DNA of 64,000 bases from Hyunsoonleella pacifica. GTDB lineage: Bacteria; Bacteroidota; Bacteroidia; Flavobacteriales; Flavobacteriaceae. The stretch is from contig NZ_SIRS01000002.1 of NCBI RefSeq assembly GCF_004310335.1, forward strand, positions 558,001 through 622,000. Reading direction: 5' to 3'. The notes under the pieces are model-generated. The model did no database searches. It was not told the DNA's origin and worked only from the letters and a program-made list of their open reading frames with translations. Shown piece after piece: positions 53,401-63,018 of this stretch. Every line of letters starts with the position of its first letter. The stretch's first letter is position 1. The position numbers and the translations under genes are program-made.

Positions 53401-55860
53401 TTGAAAACGAATAGATTAATTACAATACTTTTCTTTTTTACAATTTTACTCGGTTTTTCACAAGAAGCCACCTTAAAAGGCGTAATACTTGATGAAAATA
53501 ATAAGCCCATAGAAAATGTATCAGTGAAAACTGGAAATATTGGAACTCAGACTAATGAAAACGGATTTTATTCTATTAACATTCCGGCTAATCAAAATGT
53601 AATCGTAGAATTTACCCATATTTCTCATAAAAAAGTGCTAGTTACTTTTAATTTAAAAAATGGTGTGATTCGAGAGTTTTATCCTGTAATGAGTACTTCA
53701 ATAGAACAAATAAATGAGGTAGTTATATCTGGAAAGCGCAGAAAAGAAGTTGAAGGTATTATTACTTTAGATAGAGAGACAGTAAAAAATATTCCTGGCG
53801 CAAATGCAGGTGTAGAGAATTTACTATTATCACTTCCTGGAGTAAATAACAACAATGAGTTGAGTACACAATATTCAGTAAGAGGTGGTAATTATGATGA
53901 AAATCTAGTGTACATAAACGGTATTGAGGTTTATCGTCCTTTTTTAGTAAGATCTGGTCAGCAAGAAGGGTTGAGTTTTGTAAACCCAGATTTGGTGCAA
54001 AATGTTGATTTTTCAGCTGGTGGTTTTCAAGCTAAGTATGGTGATAAATTATCCTCGGTTTTAGATATTACTTATAAAACGCCATATAAGTTTGAGGTAA
54101 ATGCAGATTTAAGTCTACTTGGAGCAGCCGTATCCGTCGAAAATATTAGTAAAGACTCAAAGTTGACAAGTATTATTGGGGCAAGATACCGTAACAATAA
54201 TCTTTTTGTTAATGCAAAACAAATACAGACTAATTTTCGTCCAATTTTTGCAGATTTACAAGGGTATTTTAACTATAAATTTTCAAACAAATTTCATTTA
54301 AGTTTTTTAGGTAATGCTTCTTTAAATGAATATGATTATGAACCACTAACCCGACAAACCAATTTTGGAACTTTAGCTGATCCTGTAGCTCTGATTGTAT
54401 TTTATGAAGGGCAAGAGAAAACAGAATACCAAACTTATTTTGGTGCTTTTCAAGGTACCTATTTTGCGAATAACGATTTAACTTTAAGTTTAACAGCATC
54501 TACATATCATACTACTGAGGAGGAGTATTTTGATATTTTGGCACAGTATAACTTAGGAGAGGTAAATGGTAACATTGGAGATGAAAATTTAGGAGAAGTT
54601 GAATTTACTGAAGGTATTGGTAGTCAATTAAACCATGGTAGAAATGATTTAGATGCTCTGATTTCAACCATACAGACAAAGGGTGATTTAAGAATTGATG
54701 ATAACAGATTTGAATGGTCAATAAAATATACAAACGAAGATATTAGAGATCGCTTAGTAGAATGGGAAGTTATAGATTCTGCTGGCTTTTCTATAAGACC
54801 TCCAAGAACTATTCCTAGAAATGAGCAGCCTTATGTAGCTTTTGAAGGTCCACTAGTACCTTTTACTAATGTTAGAGCTAGAAACAACACTCAAATTAGT
54901 AGACTTCAAGCCTATGCGCAATGGAGTAAACGATCTTATATAGGGGAAAGTGAAGTGTGGTATAACGCTGGAGTGCGGATACACAATTGGGGAGTTAAAG
55001 GCGATAATATTAGTGCCTCAAACCAAACTGTTGTAAGTCCTAGAGCCCAGTTTGCTATAAAACCCAATTGGAAAAAGGATATGCTATTTAGGGCAGCAGC
55101 TGGTTTGTATTACCAGCCGCCTTTTTATCGTGAACTTAGGGATTCTACGGGAACTGTTCAACCCAATGTGAAGGCGCAAAAATCATTTCATTTAGTTTTA
55201 GGAAATGATTATAGTTTCAAGATGTGGGACAGACCTTTTAAATTAACATCAGAGATATACTACAAAAACTTAACTGATGTTAATCCATATACTTTAGAAA
55301 ATGTGCGTATTAGGTATCGCGCACGAAACAATGCAAAAGCTTATGCTTATGGGCTAGACATGCGTTTAAATGGTGAGTTTGTGCCTGGTACAGAATCCTG
55401 GTTTAGCTTTGGTTATCTAAAAACAGAAGAAAATATCGATAATCGAGGTTACATTTCAAGGCCAACAGATCAGCGTTTGAAATTCGCAGCTTTATTTCAG
55501 GACTATGTGCCAAATATACCTAACATGCAAGTGTATCTCAATTTAGTATATAATACAGGACTTCCTGGAGGCTCTCCAAGTTATGCAGACCCATACGACT
55601 TCCAAATTAGATTACCTGATTATAAACGTGCTGATGTAGGTTTTCGATTTGTTTTGGTTGATGAAAATAAACAATTTAAAAGTGGCTGGAAAAAACCTTT
55701 TAAAAAGCTATCGTTTGGAGTTGAAATTTTCAATATTTTTGATGTACAAAACTCTATTACAAATACTTGGGTTAGAGATGTATCAAGCAAACGTCAATTT
55801 GCTATCCCAAATTTTTTGACCCCACGGGTTTTTAATGTAAGAACTACCATGAAATTTTAA
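53401..55860 (+). CDS. TonB-dependent outer membrane receptor with carboxypeptidase-like domain
   Basis: An 819-residue outer membrane transporter. After the signal peptide (LITILFFFTILLGFSQ) is a CarboxypepD_reg-like domain (residues about 20-95: LKGVILDENNKPIENVSVKTG). The plug follows (VVISGKRRKEVEG, GANAGVENLLLSLPGVNNNNELSTQYSVRGGNYDENLVYINGIEVY), then a barrel of about 22 strands ending in VFNVRTTMKF. The SusD-like partner is absent, so it is not a classic polysaccharide pair. The only start fitting the signal peptide is TTG at 53401. It is co-transcribed with the M23 peptidase. Substrate unknown. Confidence 0.9.
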   Translation: MKTNRLITILFFFTILLGFSQEATLKGVILDENNKPIENVSVKTGNIGTQTNENGFYSINIPANQNVIVEFTHISHKKVLVTFNLKNGVIREFYPVMSTSIEQINEVVISGKRRKEVEGIITLDRETVKNIPGANAGVENLLLSLPGVNNNNELSTQYSVRGGNYDENLVYINGIEVYRPFLVRSGQQEGLSFVNPDLVQNVDFSAGGFQAKYGDKLSSVLDITYKTPYKFEVNADLSLLGAAVSVENISKDSKLTSIIGARYRNNNLFVNAKQIQTNFRPIFADLQGYFNYKFSNKFHLSFLGNASLNEYDYEPLTRQTNFGTLADPVALIVFYEGQEKTEYQTYFGAFQGTYFANNDLTLSLTASTYHTTEEEYFDILAQYNLGEVNGNIGDENLGEVEFTEGIGSQLNHGRNDLDALISTIQTKGDLRIDDNRFEWSIKYTNEDIRDRLVEWEVIDSAGFSIRPPRTIPRNEQPYVAFEGPLVPFTNVRARNNTQISRLQAYAQWSKRSYIGESEVWYNAGVRIHNWGVKGDNISASNQTVVSPRAQFAIKPNWKKDMLFRAAAGLYYQPPFYRELRDSTGTVQPNVKAQKSFHLVLGNDYSFKMWDRPFKLTSEIYYKNLTDVNPYTLENVRIRYRARNNAKAYAYGLDMRLNGEFVPGTESWFSFGYLKTEENIDNRGYISRPTDQRLKFAALFQDYVPNIPNMQVYLNLVYNTGLPGGSPSYADPYDFQIRLPDYKRADVGFRFVLVDENKQFKSGWKKPFKKLSFGVEIFNIFDVQNSITNTWVRDVSSKRQFAIPNFLTPRVFNVRTTMKF

Positions 55861-55868
55861 TCTATAGA

Positions 55869-55890
55869 ATTCCTCGAGGCCCTGCCTCGG
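55869..55890. repeat. GC-rich hairpin between convergent genes
   Basis: CTCGAGGC-CCT-GCCTCGGG, an 8-bp stem with one G-T pair. No T tract. It could be a terminator or a dispersed palindromic element, like the CCCGATAGCTATCGGG palindrome in the structured RNA at 4172-4187. Confidence 0.5.
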
Positions 55891-55899
55891 GATAGTTCT

Positions 55900-57351
55900 C
55901 TATTTCAATACAACACTTAACCGTGTAACAACAGTATTTAGTGTGCCACCTACATTGTTAACAGACGCATATATTTCTATAGCATCCCCTGGTTCTAAAT
56001 TTACAATACCTATTAAAGTAAAATTACCTATGTCGTTATTAGAAAATCGCCTTTCTGAGGAGATTTCAGGCAAAATAGTAGGAGCACCTATATTGGGTAT
56101 TTTTCTGAGAGCAAATTCATAAATCCTTGCGTTTGGAGAGTTGGCATCATTATCCACAGTTCCAGTGCAAAATATTTCAAATTCTCTACTTTCCTTACCT
56201 TCATAGGTCAATCTATTGTCTGTTGATGACATTCTAAACAAGTTTGCAGAAGGTGTAGTAGCCCCTGCTATTTTAACATCAGTGCCTGCTGCACCAGCTG
56301 CTACAAAATCTGTAACTGTAGTATTTCCAGTCATATAATAATACCCTATTGATAAGGCATCGGATTCAGAAGGAAGGCCTGGACATTCAATATTCCAATC
56401 ATTTGTAAAATTATATCCTGGATAAGACCCAATAGTATATCTATTAACATAAGTCCCTGCTCCTGCAAAAGTTGTACTATTAATTACTCCGGTAGTAACT
56501 GTAGGGTTCGAACTTACATTTATACCTGTTGCGCCAGCAGGAACATTGCAAAAACCACTTATCTTTTCTATCAAAGAGAATGTACCAACATAAGTCTCGA
56601 AAGTTCCACCATTGGAATCAAACCAAGCCACATTACTAAGCAATAAATTACCGATGTTGGTATATGTTATTCCTGTTGTATTACCTACTAGCTGAATTAT
56701 ATTCATAAACACAACCCCAAAGGTATTAATAGCTCCAACACTATTAGCATTAGCAATAATGGAGTTTTGAAATATTAATGTTTGTGCTAAGGTCCCTGTC
56801 AAATTAAAAATACTTCCACCTGGTGCGGTTAATGTTAAATTCCTAATAGAACCTCCATTTGCGCCAGAGAAAATAGTTCCCCCAACATAAACCAAAATAT
56901 CCTCGTTAGCGTCTAAACCTGAAATATATGCATTATTTAAATCTATAGGAGCTGCTAACGCAATAGTACCATTAATTTCATAATATGTATTTTCATCCAG
57001 CATGTAGGTACTACCTCCTCCAGCAGTTAGCTCATCAGCTAAATCTGCAGCACTTTTTATTAATTTATAGTTATCTCTAACTGGAACACTTTCCAAGGGA
57101 AGCCATCCTGTACTATCATAAAAATAAAAAACACTATCATCAGTATCAAACACTAATAACCCCTCAGCAGGACTGGCAATTGCATTACGCTGCGTAGTGG
57201 TCATTCTTGGTGTTAAAACACCTTGAGTTGTAGATGTAATATCTAAAATGGCTGTTGGATCAGGATTAGTATTTCCTATTCCTATTTGGCTTTGTATTTT
57301 AATGCTTATAAGAAATAGAAAAACGGCTAGCAGAATAGTAGATCTCTTCAT
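55900..57351 (-). CDS. Exported hypothetical cell-surface protein
   Basis: A 483-residue protein with a signal peptide (FLFLISIKIQSQ). The mature N-terminus IGIGNTNPDPTAILDITSTTQGVLTPRMTTTQRNAIASPAEGLLVFDTDDSVFYFYDSTGWLPL is the common flavobacterial leader found in phage-tail-like or spine-type surface proteins. The middle is a series of short beta-turns suggestive of a right-handed beta-helix (NLTLTAPGGSIFNLTG, VAWFDSNGGTFETYVGTF). The end is a beta-sandwich-like domain. No T9SS sorting domain is visible. Function is unknown. Confidence 0.75.
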   Translation of the reverse strand: MKRSTILLAVFLFLISIKIQSQIGIGNTNPDPTAILDITSTTQGVLTPRMTTTQRNAIASPAEGLLVFDTDDSVFYFYDSTGWLPLESVPVRDNYKLIKSAADLADELTAGGGSTYMLDENTYYEINGTIALAAPIDLNNAYISGLDANEDILVYVGGTIFSGANGGSIRNLTLTAPGGSIFNLTGTLAQTLIFQNSIIANANSVGAINTFGVVFMNIIQLVGNTTGITYTNIGNLLLSNVAWFDSNGGTFETYVGTFSLIEKISGFCNVPAGATGINVSSNPTVTTGVINSTTFAGAGTYVNRYTIGSYPGYNFTNDWNIECPGLPSESDALSIGYYYMTGNTTVTDFVAAGAAGTDVKIAGATTPSANLFRMSSTDNRLTYEGKESREFEIFCTGTVDNDANSPNARIYEFALRKIPNIGAPTILPEISSERRFSNNDIGNFTLIGIVNLEPGDAIEIYASVNNVGGTLNTVVTRLSVVLK

Positions 57352-57488
57352 TGCAAATTTTTTTATTTGTTATGAGAGACTTTTCTTTTTAAATAGCATT
57401 ACCAATTTAGTGATTTTATCGATAAAAAACAAATTTTAAAGATAAAATGCGGTTTTTGTTTTTTAAAAAGAAATTGAAATGGTAAATT

Positions 57489-58643
57489 TTAACTGCTTGA
57501 AGAGCTTATATAGTCTTTTAAAATACCAACTACATAATCAATTTCTGCTTTTGTATTATAAATACTAAATGAAAAACGAATTGAGGGTAATTCTAGGTTT
57601 TTAGCGTTTAAAATTTCCGCTAAAACATGAGATTTAATGTTACTACCACTTTGGCATGCGCTACCCTTAGAACATGCTACTCCTTTTAAATCTAACTGAA
57701 ATAATAGCATGGCTGATTTTTTAGGAGTGATAGGTAATCTCACATTAACCAGCGTGTAAGTGCTTTTTTGTAAATCTTCAGAAAACCCATTAAACAAAAC
57801 ATTTGGAATTTCACTTTTTAGTTTTGAAATGAAATAAGTCTTCAATTCTTTGATATATTTTGTCTCAGATTCTAAATTTTCATAAGCTAAAGTTATCGCT
57901 TTTTCAAGTCCAACTATATTGTGAACACTTTCAGTACCTGCTCTCAATCCTCGCTCCTGTTCTCCTCCGTAAATCATTGGTTTTACACCACTATTCTTTC
58001 GTATAAACGCAAAACCTACACCTTTAGGTCCATGAAATTTATGTGCGCTAGCCGCTAAAAAATCTACTTTAATAGACTCCAGATCTATATTGTAATGCCC
58101 TATGGCTTGAACAGCATCAGTGTGAAAAAGAGCGTTGTGAGTATTACATAAGTCTGCAACTTTTTTTATATCTAAAATATTCCCTATCTCATTATTCACA
58201 AACATTAAGCTAACTAAAACATTTTCGTTATCAGTCAAGAGTGTGTCTAATTCGTCTAAATCAATATTTCCGTATGCATCTAAGTTTAAAAAATTTGCTT
58301 TTATACCATACTGTTTTTGTAATTCTTCAATAGTATGTAGTACTGCGTGATGTTCAATTTTTGATGAAACAATATGTCTAACACCAAGATCTTTTACAGC
58401 ACTTTGTAGAACTAAATTATCTGCTTCAGTACCTCCAGATGTGAAGATAATTTCACTAGCGGAAACATTTAAAAGATTAGCAATTACTTTTCTAGAATTT
58501 TCAATTAATGATTTGGATAATCTGCCTAAATTGTATGAAGATGAGGCATTTCCATAATTATTTTTTAACACATCTGTCATCACGGAAATTACTTCATCAC
58601 GCATTTGTGTAGTGGCAGCATTATCAAAATATACCTGTTGCAT
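57489..58643 (-). CDS. Cysteine desulfurase (NifS/IscS family)
   Basis: PLP-dependent enzyme that takes sulfur from cysteine for Fe-S clusters and thiolation, 384 residues. The N-terminus VYFDNAATTQMRDEV is the class V aminotransferase start. GGTEADNLVLQSA, the histidine in IVSSKIEHHAVL and VNNEIGNI bind the cofactor. AASAHKFHGPKGVGF holds the PLP lysine. The mobile catalytic cysteine is in CSKGSACQSGSN, with a short loop, as in group I enzymes. iscU or sufE partners are not in the window. A TATTTTTG box is upstream at 58668-58661. Confidence 0.92.
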   Translation of the reverse strand: MQQVYFDNAATTQMRDEVISVMTDVLKNNYGNASSSYNLGRLSKSLIENSRKVIANLLNVSASEIIFTSGGTEADNLVLQSAVKDLGVRHIVSSKIEHHAVLHTIEELQKQYGIKANFLNLDAYGNIDLDELDTLLTDNENVLVSLMFVNNEIGNILDIKKVADLCNTHNALFHTDAVQAIGHYNIDLESIKVDFLAASAHKFHGPKGVGFAFIRKNSGVKPMIYGGEQERGLRAGTESVHNIVGLEKAITLAYENLESETKYIKELKTYFISKLKSEIPNVLFNGFSEDLQKSTYTLVNVRLPITPKKSAMLLFQLDLKGVACSKGSACQSGSNIKSHVLAEILNAKNLELPSIRFSFSIYNTKAEIDYVVGILKDYISSSSS

Positions 58644-58660
58644 CAGTTCTTAATTTCTAA

Positions 58661-58668
58661 CAAAAATA
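58661..58668 (-). promoter_or_regulatory. -7 promoter box for the cysteine desulfurase gene
   Basis: TATTTTTG on the minus strand matches TAnnTTTG exactly, 18-25 bases before the ATG. No clear -33 TTG. Confidence 0.45.
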
Positions 58669-58717
58669 CTTCAAATAAAATTATTAGTAAATAGCTACGT
58701 TATATAGGCAATTCTAT

Positions 58718-58725
58718 TATTTTTG
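58718..58725 (+). promoter_or_regulatory. -7 promoter box for the 58742 lipoprotein gene
   Basis: TATTTTTG matches TAnnTTTG exactly, 17-24 bases before the ATG. It is back-to-back with the -7 box of the divergent cysteine desulfurase gene. Confidence 0.45.
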
Positions 58726-58741
58726 CTTAAAATAAAATTCT

Positions 58742-59749
58742 ATGAGATCTGTTTTTGTTCTGTTTTTGTCATGTAGTTTTTTACTCATTTTCTCTTGTAG
58801 TGATGGGGATGTTATAGATTTTGAATTTGATTTTGATGACGAATTTAGAGCTTGTGGAGAAAGTGAATTGTTATTATTCAAGACAAAAGAAGACCCTTCA
58901 GAAACCGTTTCTGTTTTGATTTTAAATTATACTGTAGATGAGATATTTTCTGAAGACGAGGAAAATGATTCTTTAGTCATTGAGAAAACTAATGTACGTT
59001 TTACATATAGAACGTATGACAGAATAGGTTTACCAGATAATGATGATTTATTTTGTGCAAGCATACCAGCAGAAGGCCTAAATATTGTAATTGATGAAAA
59101 TGATGAAACAGCTACAGCAACTATAATAAGGGTTTTAACCGAAGATGATAATGATGGAATTCCAAGCGAACTCGAAGGTCCAAATGGAATAGATCCACTA
59201 GGAGATACTGATAATGATAGGGTACCAAACTATCTTGATGATAATTCTAATGATAATTCTATCTTAGATGCTAATGGAATGATTGAAGAGGGCTTTGATA
59301 CAGATGGAGATGGTCTTCCTAACTTTATCGACGAAGATGATGATGGAGACAATGTACTTACTAAAAATGAAAATCCTGACCCTGATGATAATGGAGAGCT
59401 TTCTGATGCCCTAGATACTGACGGAGATGGTACTCCAGATTATCTAGACGCTGATGACGATGGAGACGGTGTATTAACTAGAGATGAGGAGAATGACACC
59501 CAAAATCAGAACCCGCTTGATGATATTACAAATAGTGACATAGGGCCAGATTATATAAACCCAAATGTTTCTAATACTATTGCCGCTGTCTCTTACAGAG
59601 AGCATGATATTATAAGAACTTATGTTGTAAGACTTATAGTGTCAAATATAAATATTAGCTTTTTAGGTCAAGATGAGTTAGATTTTGGAGTTCTAACAGG
59701 AGAATCCAATTTATCTGGTAGTAGAGTAATTACTCCTGATTTTCCTTAA
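58742..59749 (+). CDS. Acidic lipoprotein with thrombospondin type 3-like calcium repeats
   Basis: A 335-residue protein with a lipobox in LLIFSC. The next 120 residues are beta-rich. Residues about 138-255 are a run of aspartate-rich repeats, DNDGIPSELEG, DTDNDRVPNYLDD, DTDGDGLPNFIDEDDDGD and DTDGDGTPDYLDADDDGDGV, which match thrombospondin type 3 calcium-binding loops. The final 60 residues are beta-rich again. It is probably a surface lipoprotein stabilised by calcium. It resembles flavobacterial proteins found beside peptidyl-prolyl isomerases, but no such domain is seen here. It overlaps the convergent Smr gene by 4 bases. Confidence 0.75.
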   Translation: MRSVFVLFLSCSFLLIFSCSDGDVIDFEFDFDDEFRACGESELLLFKTKEDPSETVSVLILNYTVDEIFSEDEENDSLVIEKTNVRFTYRTYDRIGLPDNDDLFCASIPAEGLNIVIDENDETATATIIRVLTEDDNDGIPSELEGPNGIDPLGDTDNDRVPNYLDDNSNDNSILDANGMIEEGFDTDGDGLPNFIDEDDDGDNVLTKNENPDPDDNGELSDALDTDGDGTPDYLDADDDGDGVLTRDEENDTQNQNPLDDITNSDIGPDYINPNVSNTIAAVSYREHDIIRTYVVRLIVSNINISFLGQDELDFGVLTGESNLSGSRVITPDFP

Positions 59750-60300
59750 TTAGAATTTTGGTAAATATATACCTCAGTTGCTCCTACGCCGTATTTTTGG
59801 AAATTTGCATCGTAATACTTAATATTATCATATCTCCTAAAAAGGGTTGCTAATTCTTCTCTTAAAACACCTTCCCCAACTCCATGTATAAACACTATAC
59901 GTTGTATTCGTTTTTTAATAGCAAATTCTAATTGATATCTTGCTGTGTCAAGCTGTAAATTTAGCATTTCAAAATTAGTCATACCTCTTGAGGATTTCAC
60001 TAAATGATGGATATGTAAATCTACTTCCATTGCAGGTTGAGAACGTTCTTTTGGTTTTACTCGTTTTGATGGTTTTCTTTTAATCACTTCTTTTTCAGTG
60101 ATTATAGCATTAATTTTAGAGTTACTTAAGGTATTTTCTATAGAAATATTTGAATCTTTTATAACCAATTCAGATTCTAAAAAATCTAGTAAAAAGCCAT
60201 CTTTAGTTTCTACAGTAACAGTATCGCCACTTATACTCTTTACTATACCTGACAAGTCATCGTCTAAAACCAAAACCATATCTCCTACTGCAATAGCCAT
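59746..60300 (-). CDS. Smr domain-containing protein
   Basis: A 184-residue protein. An N-terminal SH3-like KOW-type part (AVGDMVLVLDDDLSGIVKSISGDTVTVETKDGFLLDF) is followed by a basic linker (KRKPSKRVKPKERS). A C-terminal Smr domain (residues about 95-180) carries VDLHIHHLV (the DLH motif) and VFIHGVGEGVLREEL (the HGxGxG motif). Smr domains are nucleases found in MutS2 and stand-alone proteins; this one lacks the MutS2 ATPase. It follows a small membrane protein gene after 6 bases, so the two are probably one transcript. Confidence 0.85.
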   Translation of the reverse strand: MAIAVGDMVLVLDDDLSGIVKSISGDTVTVETKDGFLLDFLESELVIKDSNISIENTLSNSKINAIITEKEVIKRKPSKRVKPKERSQPAMEVDLHIHHLVKSSRGMTNFEMLNLQLDTARYQLEFAIKKRIQRIVFIHGVGEGVLREELATLFRRYDNIKYYDANFQKYGVGATEVYIYQNSN

Positions 60301-60306
60301 TAAAAT

Positions 60307-60489
60307 TTATTTTTCTCCTTCTTGATTTTCCTCATTCTTGCTCGGGATAGTCTTTGTTATTCTATAGACACCTATCATTAAAACAACGATACCAACTATT
60401 AAAATAATTTGGTTTTGTGATTCGCCTGCTTTAGCATACATAGCTACTATTGCACCTATAATAATAAGTATATAATTAAAGTATTTCAT
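60307..60489 (-). CDS. Small membrane protein, 60 residues
   Basis: Two hydrophobic helices at about residues 4-22 (FNYILIIIGAIVAMYAKA) and 28-46 (IILIVGIVVLMIGVYRI), then a charged tail (TKTIPSKNEENQEGEK). No known domain. The arrangement with the Smr gene 6 bases downstream suggests a conserved pair, but I cannot name the family. Confidence 0.65.
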   Translation of the reverse strand: MKYFNYILIIIGAIVAMYAKAGESQNQIILIVGIVVLMIGVYRITKTIPSKNEENQEGEK

Positions 60490-60620
60490 AAAAGACTATT
60501 CCTTTCTAAAGAGACACAAATTTACATGAAAATAGTGATGATTGTACTTCATAATAAATCAAAATTCATATTAAAATATCGACAAAAAGCACATAAATAC
60601 GTTTAAATGATAAAATTTTG

Positions 60621-60628
60621 TATATTTG
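60621..60628 (+). promoter_or_regulatory. -7 promoter box for the T9SS protein gene
   Basis: TATATTTG matches TAnnTTTG exactly, ending 22 bases before the ATG at 60650. No clear -33 TTG. Confidence 0.5.
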
Positions 60629-60649
60629 CAATTGAAGCTCCAAAAATAA

Positions 60650-62635
60650 ATGACTTTAGCTGTTAATATACTTAGAAGACTTATTACCGTTAATTACACC
60701 TTCATAATTAGTAAAGTAATACTATTCGCCATTGTTATACTAGGTTTAAATAATTGTTTGGCTCAAGATTTATATGTAGATAATGACAGCTATCTATATG
60801 CTAGAGATGTTGTGCTTTTTGTTAATGATGATATCAGATTAGAAACAACTACTTCTAATATTTATATGAGGGGTAACGCTCAATTGATGCAAAACACAGA
60901 CATTAAAAACTCAGATGCTGGCGAATTATCCATCTATCAAAATCAAACTACTGGTATTTATGAATATAATTTTTGGTGTTCTCCAGTAGGGGTAAGTATT
61001 GATGGAACTACTAATGCAAATGTTGATTTTGATGGCACTAGTATTCATGATCCTGCCGATCATACAGATTTAACAAATGTTACTTCCAGTGCTTACGCTT
61101 ATACAAATTCTTACAATGGTAATGCTACTCAACTTTCCCAACGTTGGATTTATACTTTGATTTCTGCTGGAGGATATAATGGATGGGTATATCAAAGTAG
61201 TACAGGAAATATTGCTTCTGGATATGGATTTACATTAAAAGGTAGTCCTAATGTAAATAATGTTTTAGATTTAAGAGGCAGACCTAATAATGGAGATATT
61301 TCAATTGACTGTACATTTACAGGAGTGGATTTAGATCCGCTTTCAGGATCAACAACACAAGTGGAGACACTTACTGGGAATCCATATCCATCAGCATTAG
61401 ATTTAAAGTTGTTCTTAACTGATGGTTTTGATGGCACTACTTCCTTAACAGGAACAAATAATAGAAATATATTAAGTGGAGAAATATTTTTTTGGGAACA
61501 AGTACCTGTTGGCTCTCATAATCTTCAAGACTATCAAGGAGGTTACAGTGTTTATAATGTTGGTGACCCTTTAGACCTTTCAGATAATGGATCTTACGCT
61601 ACCGCTCCTTTTGAAAATTATAACTTAGATGGAAGTGTAAATGGAGCCACTGCAGGTAATACTCAAGATTTTACTGCAAATAATGCAAGACGATATGCTG
61701 CAATAGGCCAAGGTTTTATTGTAAGTAGTTTAGATAACGGAGGTGCTGCATCTGGCGGTACTGCTGTATTTAATAATGCCATGCGATTATATCTAGCTGA
61801 AGATTCTACTACAGGAGGTAATGGTTCTGTTTTTGCAAAAACTCAATCAAAAAATAAAACCGAAGAACATATAAAACCTCAGGTAATAGCAATGTCTCAT
61901 AATGGTATCGATTACCAGCAAATTATTAATAACCCTATAACAATTCCTGAAATAAGAATTCATACTAAAGTTGATAATACGTTTTACAGAGAGAGTGTTA
62001 TAGCTTTTAGAGATGGCACCCCAAATAATAATACCTACAATAGATTTTTTGATGGTAGAAATTATGAAGGAGGTTTAACAAGAGACGCTTACCTTTTATC
62101 TGAAGGCAAAGAATTGGTTATTAAGTCTATTAATTATAGTGAAGACACCAAAATCCCAATGGGTTTAAAAGCAAATAAGGATAATACTTCTTTTGAAATT
62201 ACAGTTCATAATCTTAGAGCGATTCCTGAAACTGTCTCTATTTATGTTCATGATAAATTAAACGATACATATACCGATATACGTAACGCTACATTTAGTG
62301 TTGTTTTAGAAGAAGGTATCTATAATGAAAGATTTGAGATTTCCTTTAGTAATGAGAGTACCTTAAATATAGAAGCAATAGATATATCTGATTTTAAAGT
62401 ATTTGAAAACTTTAAACGCCACCATTTAGAAATTATTAATCCAAAACGTAAAGAGATAAACACAGTAAAACTTTACGATGTCTCTGGAAAGCTAGTATTG
62501 CAACAAAATATTACTTCTACTAAGCGCAAAAACATAATATCCACAAGGTCACTAAGTTCAGGTATATATTTAGTATCCTTAAAATTATCAGATAATCAAA
62601 CACTTAACAAAAAAGTAGTGATTTCTGGTAACTAA
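60650..62635 (+). CDS. T9SS type A sorting domain-containing exported protein
   Basis: A 661-residue protein with an extended signal region (IISKVILFAIVILGLNNCLAQ). The mature part is Asn- and Gly-rich beta structure: NDDIRLETTTSNIYMRGNAQLMQ, GEIFFWEQVP, AIGQGFIVSS. The last 80 residues form the type A C-terminal sorting domain: IINPKRKEINTVKLYDVSGKLVLQQN, followed by LSSGIYLVSLKLSDNQTLNKKVVISGN. It is therefore secreted through the type IX system and held at the surface. No enzymatic domain is recognised. This is the same export route as the giant adhesin at 13411, though with the type A rather than type B tag. Confidence 0.88.
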   Translation: MTLAVNILRRLITVNYTFIISKVILFAIVILGLNNCLAQDLYVDNDSYLYARDVVLFVNDDIRLETTTSNIYMRGNAQLMQNTDIKNSDAGELSIYQNQTTGIYEYNFWCSPVGVSIDGTTNANVDFDGTSIHDPADHTDLTNVTSSAYAYTNSYNGNATQLSQRWIYTLISAGGYNGWVYQSSTGNIASGYGFTLKGSPNVNNVLDLRGRPNNGDISIDCTFTGVDLDPLSGSTTQVETLTGNPYPSALDLKLFLTDGFDGTTSLTGTNNRNILSGEIFFWEQVPVGSHNLQDYQGGYSVYNVGDPLDLSDNGSYATAPFENYNLDGSVNGATAGNTQDFTANNARRYAAIGQGFIVSSLDNGGAASGGTAVFNNAMRLYLAEDSTTGGNGSVFAKTQSKNKTEEHIKPQVIAMSHNGIDYQQIINNPITIPEIRIHTKVDNTFYRESVIAFRDGTPNNNTYNRFFDGRNYEGGLTRDAYLLSEGKELVIKSINYSEDTKIPMGLKANKDNTSFEITVHNLRAIPETVSIYVHDKLNDTYTDIRNATFSVVLEEGIYNERFEISFSNESTLNIEAIDISDFKVFENFKRHHLEIINPKRKEINTVKLYDVSGKLVLQQNITSTKRKNIISTRSLSSGIYLVSLKLSDNQTLNKKVVISGN

Positions 62636-62709
62636 ATTACTATATGTTAATTTCTCTGCGTTCTTAATTACTATCATTTTTACTATATTTAGCACAAATT
62701 CCACTACAA

Positions 62710-63009
62710 ATGCTACTAATTAGTGAACTTGAAGAATACATGCTTCCCTGCCTAAGTAAAAAGTATTTAGGAATTGAATGTATGGGGTGTGGCTTACAAC
62801 GTAGTTTAGCTCTTTTAATGCAAGGCGAATTCGTTGCGGCTTTTAAAATGTATCCTGCTATTTATCCATTAGTATTATTATTTATAATAATAGGTATAAA
62901 TACGTTTAAGCCATCCAAATATAGATACAAAGCAATTGTTTTACTTGGAATAATTTCTGCTACAGTAATAGTGGGTAGCTTTATAATGAAAACTTTTATA
63001 ATTAAATAA
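62710..63009 (+). CDS. DUF2752 domain-containing membrane protein
   Basis: A 99-residue protein. The motif CLSKKYLGIECMGCGLQRSLALLMQGEFVAAFKMYPAIYPL matches DUF2752: C-P/L..K..G..C.GCG..R. Two membrane helices follow (PLVLLFIIIGINTF and AIVLLGIISATVIVGSFIM). The cysteines are conserved in the family, but their role is unknown. It lies 9 bases ahead of the CCC-motif membrane protein, in the usual flavobacterial order. Confidence 0.85.
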   Translation: MLLISELEEYMLPCLSKKYLGIECMGCGLQRSLALLMQGEFVAAFKMYPAIYPLVLLFIIIGINTFKPSKYRYKAIVLLGIISATVIVGSFIMKTFIIK

Positions 63010-63018
63010 TCAAATACA

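Noticed and set aside
59150-59500. Aspartate-rich DNA repeats (GATGATGATGGAGAC-like) as a tandem repeat locus
   Set aside because: They encode thrombospondin type 3-like calcium loops in frame, so the protein explains the repetition.
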